Source: Collybiopsis luxurians FD-317 M1
Lineage: Eukaryota > Basidiomycota > Agaricomycetes > Agaricales > Omphalotaceae
DNA: 64,000 nucleotides
Reading direction: 5' to 3'
Assembly (NCBI GenBank): GCA_000827265.1
Contig: KN834808.1
Location: 137,864-201,863, forward strand
Both the position numbers and the translations under genes were made by a program. Every line of letters begins with the position of its first letter. Positions within the stretch are counted from its first letter, which is position 1. A model generated the notes under the pieces. That model was not told the DNA's origin and searched no databases. It saw only the letters and a program-made list of their open reading frames with translations. Positions 12,275 to 24,296 of the stretch are shown here, in pieces.

Positions 12275-14030
12275 TAGACATCTGGGAGCGAGATTAAGGC
12301 TATCCATAATTTGTTACCCTTCCTCTTGTTCGTCTAGATTATCTAATGACTCGAATTAAGCCATCCGGCTAATGACACGGTATCGATGACTGCTTCAACA
12401 ACAATGACAGTACGAAAGGTCTACAGAGCTCCAACCAACGGAGTGCATCCTCTTCACGATCACGAGACATGGGCGACTGAGGAGATTCGGTCATTATGCA
12501 TTAACTGTGCCGATTGCGAGCAGACCGCTGAGCTCAGAGGGATTGGGGTGTGAGCACAATCGAAATTGAGACCTCGCGAGGAAGATAGCCATGAAGTGCA
12601 CAGCAAAAGCGGTCGCCGATGGCTAGTGGAAATGTGCAACGTCATTCAAGCTCTGTAGTCAATCCAAAAACCTTTGAAGGTGTAAGCCATACGCGAAAGG
12701 GAAGCTGGCAAAGAACACTTACCAGCAACGCCACTAATCCGATAGCAAAACCTATACAAATCAATCAAACGCCCTCAGAAAGCTGGGAGCGAGATTCCCG
12801 CTACGTAGTATATGGGGTGGTAATATAAAGATATAAGAGTCAGTACTGAGTCTGATTCAGTTTCTAGACGAGAAATGCGACTCACAGCTAAATTTAATGC
12901 GCTTCCAAGTTGTAAAGCCACTTGCGGGTCGTCCGCCATAGATGATTTCCAAGCCAATTTTGGGTCTTGAGAGACGCGAGTTGCACATCAATGCGACAAG
13001 ATGGAGATTTGGAGACGAGCCGTGACACATATCCATTCCGATTTGTACCTTGGAATCCACAGAGAGATATCGACGTCCCGGAGCAGGCCAAGTCACTCTG
13101 GCTAACATGAATGGCTCACCGGTTAATACTTGATTATACGGAAGGTGTGGAACGCGGAAGTACAGCTTTGAATGAAGCGGTGGCCGGAGATGAGGGGGTG
13201 GATTTGGGTATTGGTGGGGATGCAGACGGAGGCAACAGCGCAGATAAGGAGACAGGTTTATGGGAATGGAAAAGACGGGGATGGAGTTGTAAACAGATTT
13301 GACGCGGTTCATGACGTGGATTGAGCGGGAGACGAAGACGAAGCGGACAGGCTTGATGAGGACAAAAGGGAATGAGGTGTGGCTTGGTCGATGGCAATGA
13401 CGCCAAAAAACAAAGCCAAAGACTTGCCGTCCATAGCAAAATCCTCCGACCCAGTGTCAAGCGGGTTGAGGAAAGAAGCCTATCCACAATGTCTGTTAGC
13501 GTACGCTGAATCTCGCCTTTGGAATTGAATATCTCTGTTCAAAGACCGTTCCTGCAACCATAAATAGTAAAGACGAGCGCACTACAGCATTCAAATAAGT
13601 GGAGCACACGTACACAAGGTCGCCACTTCCTTCAGTACGTCAAAACTCTCGTTCCTCACCCTCAAATCCAATGAATCCCTCCAAAGAAGACAATTACGGC
13701 GCAATCCCAGGTCCGGCATCTTCCAACTATCCACATGACCATAAGGGCAATCTCCGAATAATACTGCTCACTAGCGATAAGCACGTTGTGGATGGTGCAT
13801 TTTTTAGAGCTCTTGGGCGAACTGATGAAGATTGTGGAAGAGAGTGAGAGGTGCGGAAGACGCGGGAGGGAACGTCGAGCGAGGTGGAGGAAGGGCTACA
13901 ATGCGGATGATGCCGTCATCTCAGGAGATCTCCGAGTAACGGCGGCGAAAGGAGGAGTCGAGGAAGAAGTTTCCCGTGGATGCATCGTGGTGCGGCAGTG
14001 ACCGGCTTCATATCCTAGTAGCCGATCAGA
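12275..14030 (-). repeat. Duplicated block S, copy 1 (decayed gene-like)
   Basis: Homologous to 28400-30290 in the same order and orientation. On the minus strand one frame is conserved between the copies: HT(S/P)(F/S)P(F/L)V near 13400, then NSIPV, and a second exon-like part with SQDP(K/R) near 12960. Conserved splice-like signals separate these parts. The product is hydrophobic in places and might be a membrane protein, but I do not recognise the family. Both copies contain stops, so the block is probably a duplicated pseudogene just upstream of NLR2 and NLR3. Confidence 0.5.
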
Positions 14031-14049
14031 GCGGATTAATCGATAACAT

Positions 14050-14083
14050 CGGTCATAGGGTCTATGACCGTTACTGTATAAAA
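14050..14083 (+). promoter_or_regulatory. NLR2 promoter: palindrome plus TATA box
   Basis: CGGTCATAG (14050-14058) and CTATGACCG (14062-14070) form a perfect 9-bp palindrome with a 3-bp centre. TATAAAA follows at 14077-14083, 35 bp before the ATG at 14118. A degenerate form of the palindrome (GCGGTCATGGGGTCTGAC) occurs near 30262, upstream of NLR3. It may be a dimeric regulator site; this is inference. Confidence 0.45.
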
Positions 14084-14117
14084 GGACTGCCGAGCTTGCT
14101 TCTACGATCCACCCATC

Positions 14118-17100
14118 ATGAGTGAATTACAGCACGTACGGTATGTCATTGGTGTATATACTAACTGATACATTTATATTAACTGTGCCTCCCTCTTCAG
14201 AAGCTTGGATATGACCCTGCTAAGTGGAAAGTAAGAAACAGTATTTTCATTGCTGCTGCGAAAAGACTAGCAATTTAATAATATGTAAAAAGTGCATTTC
14301 AGGGTGCCTCCCATTTCACCATAAAGCATGCAACGTTCACTGCTGTTTGTAAGTTATACAATTTTATCCATCCTGGTATACACTCAGAGAGAAGTTCCGG
14401 TTCTGAACAGCAAATGATGAAAAGGAAAAGATTCAAAAATGGCTAAATGCACCTGATTGCACTACAAATTTTCAAGCTGCAGATGACCAGAGAACCAAGG
14501 GTACTGGTCAATGGATCCTCAACCATCCTAAATATATTCAATGGAAAAAAAGTCCTAATGCACTATGGATTCAGGGGAAAGGTAAGGATAACAGTACATA
14601 CATTAAGTGGTTTCTGACAGCCCATTGAAGCTGGATCAGGCAAGACCATTTTATCGTGAGTTCTATGATTTTGAATTTGAAATAGATTTTTGAAACTTAT
14701 ATTATGCCAGTACTACAATTATCAGAGACCTTAAGCAAGCAGCCCCAGAGAATGTCTGGTATCACTACTTTGATTCACGTGATAACACAGGCCAAAAGTC
14801 TAAATATCGTGGCTTCCTATTATCTCTTTTGCATTGGGCTGGGGCCAATAGCACGGGCATACATCCTGCATTAAAAACATTTTTTGACAAATGCAGTAGC
14901 CAAGGTCTTAGTGCACCTTCACCTACTGTAGAAGACTTGGAAATGATACTGAAACAAGTCTTCAAGACTCTAGGTGGGGGCTATGTTGTGCTCGATGCCA
15001 TGGATGAAGGCAGTGAACCTTTAAAGGTTCTGGAATGGTTGGAAAACTTGCCTGAGCAGTTTTACATTCTTTTTACAAGCCGTTACAGTCCAGAAGGGAG
15101 TATTGCAATGAGATGCCTCCAGATTTCACTTGACAGTAGAACTGCCGAGATTGATGATGATATTGGGATATATTTGGATCAAGAAATTAAAAAATATAAT
15201 ATTAAAGGAGATTTGAGAGATGAAGTCATAAGCACTTTGAAGGAGAAGGCTCAGGGACAGTAAGTTTTCAAGGATTTAGTGCCTTATAGATCTGGTATCT
15301 AATTTAAGTACAGATTCCGCTGGGTGGACTGTCAGTTAAGAGCACTTGAAGATTGTGGTGGGATACCTGGAGCTGTCCGAGATGCTTTGGTAGATCTGCC
15401 TGAAGACCTGGAACAAACTTATAACCAAGCAATAGATCGGACTTTCAGGAAGAAAGGAACCAAACAATATGCTCATCATCTTCTCTTGTGGCTCTTATAT
15501 TCACTTGAGCCACTAGATGTGGAAATGGTTGAAGAAATTCTAACAATAGATCTGAAAAATAACAGGGTGGAAAAGGACAATAAAATAAGTGTTCAAATTC
15601 ATGCAATCATTGATTCTACTCTAGTGGCAGTTGCTGCAAATTCAAATGTGCAACTGGCACATGCATCTGTGAAGGAGTTCTTGATTGTCCAGTACAGCTT
15701 GTCCCATACAGCAAGGGTATTTCCCATTAATGAAGTTTTGGCACATGAAAAGATTGCCCAAACATGCATAATATATGTGAGGCAAATCATGCAATTCATT
15801 GACATCAACAGCATATCATCAGTATTGGAAAAAAATCCCTTATCAGTATATGCTGTGATTTTTTGGACAGAGCATGCAAGATGCATTGAAGAGAAAGATA
15901 GTAAGAGTCAGCTGCATCATATAATTGTAGAATTTGCTACAACTGGAATGCAATCCTTTCATAATTGGACAAATGCTTATGCAGATTTTTGGGATTTGGA
16001 ATGGGATATTTGGGAAGATACAAGCCCAATTTACTACCTGATTATGGAAGGTTTGTTGACAGCAAGCCAAAATTTTATCAATTCTCACCATGTGAATGAT
16101 TTCAAGGGAGGACTCCATGCTGCATCTGAAAAGGGGCATATAACTATTGTTCACAAGTTACTCAGTTGTGGTGTTGATGTCAATATTCAGGGTGGCTGTT
16201 ATGGCAGTGCCCTTCAGGCTGCAGTAACTCACAGGGAAAATGCTATAGTAGATCTTTTACTTGCACATGGAGCTGATGTCAATGCTCAGGGTGGCACAAA
16301 TGGAAATGCTCTTATGGCTGCTTTAGCCAACAATGATGAGAGCATGATTGAATTTTTAGTTGAAAAAGGGGCTGATATTAACCTCTGCATTGTGCATAGC
16401 TCTTATGGTCATCTCCTTCAGAGTGCTATAGCTAATAAAAATAAGGCTATAGCAAATCTTTTACTTTCACATGGAGCTGATATCAATGAGCAGGGTGGCA
16501 AATTTGGTAATGCCCTTATTGCTGCTGTAGCCAACAATGATGAGAGCATGGTTGAACTTTTACTTGAAAAAGGAGCTGATGTTAAACTTCCTGCTCTGAA
16601 TTATGGTAGCCCCCTTCAGAAAGCTGTGGCTGAAAAAATAAGACCATAGTGAATCTTTTACTCGCACATGGAGCTGATGTCAATGATAAGAGCGGCAATG
16701 CCCTCGAGGCTGCTGTAGCCAACAATGATGAGAGCATGGTTGAACTTTTACTTGAAAACGGAGCTGATGTGAAGCTTCCTGCTCTGCATTACCATGATGG
16801 TAGTCCCCTTCAGAGAGCTGTGGCTGAGAAAAATAAGACCATAGTGAATCTTTTACTTACACATGGAGCTGATGTTAATGATAAGAGTGGCAATGCCCTT
16901 CAGGCTGCTGTAGCCAACAATGATGAGGGCATGGTTGAACTTTTATTTGAAAAAGGAGCTGATGTTAAACTTCCTGCTCTGGATTTCCTTTATTGTAGTC
17001 CCCTTCAGAGAGCTGTGAATAAGAAAAATAAGGCCATAGTGAATCTTTTACTTGCACATGGAGCTGATGTCAATGATCAGAGTGGCAATACCCTTCAGGC

Positions 17101-19683
17101 TGCTGTAGCCAACAATGATGAGAGCATGGTTGAACTTTTACTTGAAAGAGGAGCTGATGTTAAACTTCATGGTCTGGATTACCATTATGGTAGTCCTCTT
17201 CAGAAAGCTGTGGCTGAAAAAAATAAGGCCNNNNNNNNNNNNNNNNNNNNNNNNNNNNNNNNNNNNNNNNNNNNNNNNNNNNNNNNNNNNNNNNNNNNNN
17301 NNNNNNNNNNNNNNNNNNNNNNNNNNNNNNNNNNNNNNNNNNNNNNNNNNNNNNNNNNNNNNNNNNNNNNNNNNNNNNNNNNNNNNNNNNNNNNNNNNNN
17401 NNNNNNNNNNNNNNNNNNNNNNNNNNNNNNNNNNNNNNNNNNNNNNNNNNNNNNNNNNNNNNNNNNNNNNNNNNNNNNNNNNNNNNNNNNNNNNNNNNNN
17501 NNNNNNNNNNNNNNNNNNNNNNNNNNNNNNNNNNNNNNNNNNNNNNNNNNNNNNNNNNNNNNNNNNNNNNNNNNNNNNNNNNNNNNNNNNNNNNNNNNNN
17601 NNNNNNNNNNNNNNNNNNNNNNNNNNNNNNNNNNNNNNNNNNNNNNNNNNNNNNNNNNNNNNNNNNNNNNNNNNNNNNNNNNNNNNNNNNNNNNNNNNNN
17701 NNNNNNNNNNNNNNNNNNNNNNNNNNNNNNNNNNNNNNNNNNNNNNNNNNNNNNNNNNNNNNNNNNNNNNNNNNNNNNNNNNNNNNNNNNNNNNNNNNNN
17801 NNNNNNNNNNNNNNNNNNNNNNNNNNNNNNNNNNNNNNNNNNNNNNNNNNNNNNNNNNNNNNNNNNNNNNNNNNNNNNNNNNNNNNNNNNNNNNNNNNGG
17901 AGCTGATGTTAAACTTCCTGCTCTGGATTTCCTTTATTGTAGTCCCCTTCAGAGAGCTGTGAATAAGAAAAATAAGGCCATAGTGAATCTTTTACTTGCA
18001 CATGGAGCTGATGTCAATGATCAGAGTGGCAATACCCTTCAGGCTGCTGTAGCCAACAATGATGAGAGCATGGTTAAACTTTTACTTGAAAAAGGAGCTG
18101 ATGTTAGACTTCATGCTCTGGATAACTCTTATAGTAGTCCCCTTCAGAGTGCTATAGCTATGAAAAGTAGGGCTATAGTAAATCTTTTACTTGCACATGG
18201 AGCTGATGTCAATAATGAGAGTGGCAAATATGGCAATGCCCTTCAGGCTGCTGTAGCCAACAATGATGAGAGCATGGTTGAATTTTTACTTGAAAAAGGA
18301 GCTGATGTTAGACTTCCTGTTCTGGATGACCATTATGGTAGTTCCCTTCAGAGAGCTGTGGCTAAGAAAAATAAGGCCATAGTGAATCTTTTGCTTACAC
18401 GTGGAGCTGATGTCAATGCTCAGGGTGGCAAATATGGCAATGCCCTTTGGGCTGCTGTAGCCAACAATGATGAGAGCATGGTTGAACTTTTACTTGAAAA
18501 AGGGGCTGATGTCAGTCTCAATTTTCAAGATAGCAAGGCCCTCCTAGCCATTATAACTGAGGGAAATGAGACTATGGTCTGTCTCTTGCTTCAACATGCA
18601 GCCAATGCCAACTCTCAAAATAACTATTTTAGCAATGCCCTTCCAGTTGCTATAGCTAGGGGGCATCAGACTACAGTGAACCTTTTACTGGAGAATGGAG
18701 CTGATATTAATATGCAGAGTGGTCATTATGGAAATGCTCTTCAGGCTGCTGTAACCAAAGGCAATGAGACCATGGTAAATCTTTTACTTGCAAAAGGGGC
18801 AGATATCAATGCTTTTGGTGGATTTTATGGCAATGCCCTTTGGAGAGCTGTAGCCAAGGAAAACAAGGCCATAGTGAGTCTTCTACTTGAAAATGGAGCC
18901 AATGTCAATGCTTCTGGTGGCTTATCTAGCAATGTCCTTCTGGCTGCTGTGATCCGAGGAAATGAAGCCTTGGTGGATCTTTTACTTCACAAAGGAGCTG
19001 ATGTCAATGCTTCAGGTAGCAAATATGGCAATGCCCTTCAGGCTGCTGTAGCCAGTGGAAATGAGGTCATAGTGAATATTTTACTTGACAATGGTGCTAA
19101 TGTTGATGCTCAAGGTGGGCAATATTACAGTGCCCTTTTAGCTGCTGTAGCCAGAGGAAATGAGACCATGGTGAATCTTTTACTTAGAAAGGGGGCTAAT
19201 GTCAATGCTCAGGGTGGACATTATGGTAATGCCCTTCAGGCTGCAGTAGTCAAAGGAAATGAGGTTATACTGAATTTTTTACTGGAGAATGGAGCTGATG
19301 TTAATGCTCAGGGAGGCTATTATGGCAGTGCCCTTCAGGCCGCAGTAGTCAAAGATAATAAAGCAATAGTGAATTTATTACTTGAAAAAGGAGCTGATGT
19401 CAATGTTTCAGGTGGCTATTATAATAATGCCCTTCAAGCTGCCCTAGTCAAAGGAAATGAAGCTATAGTAGATCTTTTATGTGAGAAAGGGGCTGAGGGT
19501 GACTTTTGTGGCAATGCCCTTCAGACTACTGCAGCCAAAGAAAGTGAGGCTGTGGTCAACCTTTTATTTCAAAAAGGTGCTGATATCAATGCTCTGGATG
19601 GCCTTGATGGCAATGCCTGGCAGAGTACTGAAGTTGACAGACATGAGGCCATAGTAAACTTTTTACTCAACAAAAGGCTTTAA
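14118..19683 (+). CDS. NLR2: NACHT-ankyrin NLR-like protein (one frameshift, assembly gap)
   Basis: Exons: 14118-14140, 14201-14230, 14293-14348, 14411-14581, 14631-14655, 14711-15259 and 15314-19683. The short first exons encode a small N-terminus with FQGASHFTIKHATF instead of a large effector domain; then WLNAPDC, P-loop AGSGKT, Walker B YVVLDAMDEG, sensor FTSRYS, a winged-helix-like region and at least 29 ankyrin repeats. Family role: STAND receptors that oligomerise on ligand binding and trigger immune-like or incompatibility responses; the ligand here is unknown. At 16630-16635 an A run is one base shorter than in the sister repeat (six versus seven), shifting frame; a sequencing error is likely. 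The gap at 17231-17898 hides part of the array, and its true length and frame are unknown. Introns 2 and 4 need AAG acceptors. After the stop at 19681 an ankyrin-like tail stays open in frame to 19809. Confidence 0.8.
17231..17898. other. Assembly gap (668 N) inside NLR2 ankyrin array
   Basis: All bases are N. The 177 bases after the gap (17899-18075) are identical to 16955-17131 before it, so the assembler probably failed in near-identical tandem repeats. Repeat number and frame across the gap cannot be inferred. Confidence 0.98.
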
Positions 19684-19809
19684 ATGAATGCCCAGAGTAG
19701 AAATGTCTCCCCAGCTGCTGCAGCCTGCACTAATGGATATGAACCTGTAGTGAATTTTGGATCTGAGAAAGTTGATGTCACTTGTCAAGAACAGGAGATG
19801 GAATGGTAA
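19684..19809 (+). pseudogene. In-frame ankyrin-like tail beyond the NLR2 stop
   Basis: Directly after the TAA at 19681 the same frame continues as MNAQSRNVSPAAAACTNGYE and so on to a second TAA at 19807. NAQ..N, AAA and GYEPVVNF align with the ankyrin consensus of the array. NLR2 may therefore once have ended later and been shortened by a nonsense change, or the tail may be a decayed last repeat. Confidence 0.45.
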
Positions 19810-20289
19810 TCGGTGGTTAATAAGGTAAATTAATGGTAGGAAATAGGAATGAAACTGTTGCTGTATGTACAACCTTGAACAATTATATAGAAATAAATAT
19901 GAAAGAGATAGGAAGAATGTTAAGCAGTACTTTAAGGATGTTCAATGCATGGGGTATAGTACTCAGGGTCATCAAAAGTATCCGGCACATACTAAATTAA
20001 GTCAGTGCAACTTTGAACATGTTCTGTGGCAGCAGTGATAGTATTTCCTCCTTCAAAGTAGCCAATAAACCTGTTCTTAGTTGGAGAGTGGTGCTCAGTA
20101 GCAGGCATTGTAAATGTACAGGATGGAGATGTATATAATTAACAAAACTTTCAATGCGTCGCGCTGCTTCACACCCCACATGATGGATACTTTTGATGAC
20201 CCTGAGTATATAAGACTGAAACAGCCTGATACTTCAATATCACTCCTCAATGTGGCCATTATGACAAGTTACCATTGTGGATTTCATTT

Positions 20290-23080
20290 TGAGAGCAAAT
20301 GCAAGCTCAGAGAGCTGTGACTTTTCATGTTCTACAGAAATTTCACCTGCTTAGTTTTATGAGTAAGGTTTTGATGGATGAGTTCTATCATACATTGGAG
20401 TGTCTGACAGACAATACAGGGACTCAAGTACCACTGGTAGGTTTTCATAGTGGTTTTCTAGCTTTTGCTAACAGTGTCTCCTATTCTATAGGATTGTATT
20501 AGAGAATTTTGTTGAATGATCTGAGAGTTTTGCTGCATTTGGATGAATAAACATTTTGGTTTTGGACATGTGTTGGGGGGAGTTGAGGCTGCCACTCCAG
20601 GCAAATTAGCTGTGATGTGCCCTGCCTGCCCTTGCCCAGGTGTAAATCTTCCTTCAGGGTGGGAATCAACTCCTCCCAAGAAAGTGTAAGTGTTTTTTAC
20701 TCTGGTTTCTTGTTCAACTAATTGTTGGATATCTTAGATGGATTTATAAGCTTTTTACTGCAATAGACAGAAACTGCAAAGCAGTTTGACTCAATGCATC
20801 CTCAGAAGCCAGGGATCCCAATCTCAATGTTAGACAAGCATACTTTGTCAGTCCCCCAGCCCATTGAGCTCATGTTGAGCAGTTTGAAAAGCAGGTTCCA
20901 ACTCCCCATTCATCCTGCAATGACCACAAAGCAATCAGTGGTAGTGGAAGTACAGTGCAGGAGCAAAATTGCACAGTATTGGGCATTTTTAGTGTTTTTT
21001 GTACACATCATGACTTGTTCCAACCTCAAGGTACACTTGATCTACAGGTCCAAGAACAGTATAGTCTCTTGTGATTTGTTTGAATTGTTGTTAACCATTT
21101 TGGAAGATATGTCAACATTGATTTCAGCTACCTCAAGGCTGTTTGCTATAAGACACCAAAGATTATCTGCAGCAGTTATGATATCATGTGCCAGTATTCT
21201 ATAAAATTCTTCAACCATGTTGACATTTATCCTGGAAATCTCAAGCCACATCAATCCCCAGATGCATTCCAATTCTTGGTTCCAAAGTTTCATCTAAATG
21301 CACATCAAGAGGCATGTCACATTGCATTCTTGTTCAATTGGTCACCACATGTTGGCCGGACCAATGGTGAAAGTCCAGAACATGTATGGGCACCTCTCAA
21401 TCCTCTTGCAAGCAGCACCAAATGGATGTTGCCAGGTGGTCAGTAGGACACACTTGATGATCATTTTGGTGATCACAATTGGCATAAGACAATTACTATG
21501 GGTATATCCTCTGTTTTATATCTTTAGTAATGCTGACCCGATCCTTTCAGTCTCCCACCTTCTCAAACGGACTGAAGAGGTTGTCAAAAAACATGCACCA
21601 GCTGTAGCAGCTTTCCATAATATGTGTGGCAGGCTAGATCCAAAGATCATGTCAGAATGGACACTAGCAGTCAAGGCCTGGGAGAAAGATCAATGCCAGC
21701 CAAACCCTCTTGTCCCAACCCTACATTGTGAGTTTACTGTCACTATAGACATACTGAGATTACTGACAGAACTATTAGCACTTATGTACCATAAAGTTCA
21801 GCTCAACCTTGCCACTGAAGATGAACATTGTTCCAGGCAGAATCCAGCCTCAGTTGACAGCGAGTTCTCCCCTCTGCATCTGGTCATGGAAGGGTTAGAG
21901 CTTGAAGAACAACAGTAGGTCAAATTGCCACTGCAAAAGCAGTAACTAATGCTGACATTAGGCAGCAACTGAAATGGGATACGGACCACATTGGTCAACA
22001 CCCCACAAGCCTGCAGCAGTCAAAGATCAAGGAATGAGCAGCAAATCTTCATTGGCGAATTGACATTTAGTTGCAGACTCAGCACCTGTTGATTCCTGCT
22101 GCCTGCATTCTTCAAAACCAGACAATTTCATCAACAAGCATGGCCACCAAGATTCCTCTGTTTTTGCTGTCTGCTGTAGTATGTGCCAGCGGTGCTTGCC
22201 CACCTCATTTTCTCGAAATTCAATGGAAATTACGCTTTGCCAAAGGGATCAATGCTCTGGAAATGCTGCATAAGTATCTACTCAGCTGGACAGCCATAGT
22301 CAAGTACAAGGTCGATCATACCCATGGCCACTATGAGGGCTCATGTTCATCAAAGGTGCTCACCACTGTCAATGCAAAAATTGGTGCATGTATTGCCAAA
22401 TACCGCATTCATCAGACTGTCATCTTGGAACTGGCTGGACCATGTTATCTGAACTTAGTCAGAATGGATGCTGTGTTCAAGGTTTTGCAGGACAAAGATG
22501 TGTGCAGGATCAATCGTGATGCAATGGACACCAATTTAGAGGGTAATGTCACACTTTCGTGGATTTGGGTCAATGAGGGGATAGATCCGAATGATCAGGA
22601 GACTATCAACGAATGTGAGTTCTCTTTTCTAACAGTTTCTTCTAATAAGAGTCTGAAGTTTCTCATTCTCAGGCTTATGAATTGCTTGGTGCAAATCTCA
22701 AGCCAGAGCCCATCGCAGGCAAGAGGAGGGTCTCTGTGTACAGGAAGAGATGCAGCATACGCTTGAGACTTTTAGATTTATGGCTCAGGATTGGGAATGC
22801 AAATCACAGGCCGGCGCTCTAGTTCATTCAAATGAAGCCTGCGAGCAGAATCAGGCACGATATCTTCTGGATAATGAGGAATTTGCACAGGGATGGGTGG
22901 CCTATGCTCACAAGCAGCCTACTATCCAGCGCAAGATGCATGACTTCTGTGCAGGGAGATGGGCACCTGCTTTGGAGAAGCTGACGACAGGAGTGGGCAC
23001 CTGCTTTGGAGAAGCTGACAACAAGAGTGGGCACTCTTTCAATAACAGACAAAAAGTGGATTTTTGCATGATTGTGGAAT
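20290..23080 (+). pseudogene. KDZ transposase relic with CxC2-type zinc cluster
   Basis: Pieces in order on the + strand match the agaricomycete KDZ transposase layout: LTDNTGT near 20410, MCPACPCPGVNLP near 20620 (cysteine cluster), YDIMCQYSIKFF near 21180, LVPKFHLNAHQEACH near 21275 and GRTNGESPEHVWAPLNPLAS near 21355, then DTLDDHFGDHNWHK, LKRTEEVVKKHAPAVAAF near 21560, GLELEEQQ near 21895, and a C-terminal region to about 23080. The pieces change frame and contain stops, so no functional enzyme can be made. KDZ proteins move class II elements in fungi. A 39-nt tandem duplication lies near 22963-23035. No terminal inverted repeats were located with confidence. Confidence 0.85.
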
Positions 23081-23182
23081 TTCCTTTTTGGTATGTTCAA
23101 CTCATGTACTATGTTATCTTACTGCATATCCGGTTCATCTTATCTCACCGTGTAATTCTGAATCAAACAGTGATCTAGTATG

Positions 23183-23372
23183 CTGACATCACATAATAAC
23201 TGACCAACGGAAGTTCAGAACAAAGTGCCTGGCGCACTCACAGCGGTGACCAAATAGGTAGGTGTCTGCCAATGGTGACATCATATAATACTTGCCGGTG
23301 GTACCAACAGAAGTTTAGAGAGAAGTGCCTGGCACGCTTATATTGGTGACCAAATAGGTAGGGTGTCTGCCA
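23183..23372. repeat. Two-copy tandem repeat (about 95 bp)
   Basis: Two consecutive units share GACATCA(C/T)ATAATA, GAAGTT(C/T)AGA, AAGTGCCTGGC and GTGACCAAATAGGTAGG. The second copy is diverged by several substitutions and small insertions. It lies between the KDZ relic and the peptidase relic and has no coding frame. Confidence 0.65.
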
Positions 23373-23559
23373 ACAGAGTGGAACTCAACGGCACTGGACA
23401 GCTAATCCTCGGCGATGGGGATCCCACTGACAGTTAGAAGACCATTGTTATTATGAGCACTTGTAATTAGAATACATTGTAATAAAACCATGGCACTGGG
23501 TAGTAGAAGTCCCATTGTACAAAGACATCATTGGTGGTTGCCACGGGGTCATCCTCACA

Positions 23560-24089
23560 GAGCTAATCAGCCACCCACAGCATTTTTTGAAGGTCTATTT
23601 GACTATCCACTCCAGTTGACAGCTGCATAGTTTGCATCAGTGTCCAATGTCTGATTCTCTCTGTTCAATATGCAAAGCTCAAACTGTTCAAAGGTATAAT
23701 GTTCTGAGTGCACCTCCAGTCATAGCTTTTAATGTTGAGGGACAATCATCAGTCAACATTAGCCAGAACTTTTGGGAGCATGTAGGAGGCCAGGAGGTTC
23801 AGTATTGTCTCAAATGGATCACTTATTTTGCAGATGAGTGCCATTTTATGTTGAGGATAATCAGCAGTAATGGTTTCCTTTTTGTGCACAATGGTATGGC
23901 AAATTATTATGGGGGTCTACCAGTCTTTGATGCATAGAGGTCTGATTATGTTGACCTTTGCATATGCAGGGGAGGCCGAGCATCTGTTGCACTTTATATC
24001 CAGATACTTATCACTGAGCTGATTGATATTTACCACATTCTTACCATCAGAAGGTCCCTGGTCAGTCGAAATGATTTTGGTGCCTAGCA
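23560..24089 (+). pseudogene. Ubiquitin-protease-like peptidase fragment, copy B
   Basis: The frame reads APPVIAFNVEG, then KWITYFADECHFMLR, SSNGFLFVHNGMANYYGG and ICRGGRASVALYI. This resembles the C-terminal part of the USP/UCH-like cysteine peptidases encoded beside basidiomycete transposases, in which the His of a HF-x-R motif is catalytic and a W/F-x-x-DGM-like segment follows. Only this end is present and a TAG interrupts it at about 23935, where copy C has GAG. It is probably transposon-derived baggage tail to tail with the GH5 gene. Confidence 0.55.
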
Positions 24090-24296
24090 GTAAATGGATG
24101 ATGGCTCTGTAACAGCACTTAACCTCATTGGTTGAATGTTGATATAGAAATGTTGCTCAGGTTGATTTTGAAGGATGTAGGTAGTTATTGAGGGCCTGCA
24201 ATGCTACAAGCCATGAGAAACATAAGTGCCCAGGTGAGCATTGGTGTTAATAAGGAGGTTCAATTACTGTATGTCATGTTCTTGCTACAAAAATAT

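Noticed and set aside
16649..17962. Open frame running through the N block
   Set aside because: A frame across 668 N of estimated size has no meaning; the sequence after the gap continues in a different nominal frame.
19958..20208. MITE suggested by the inverted words ACTCAGGGTCATCAAAAGTA and their complement
   Set aside because: The arms (about 23 bp, near 19958 and 20186) are real, but no target duplication or second copy was found, so no element is called.
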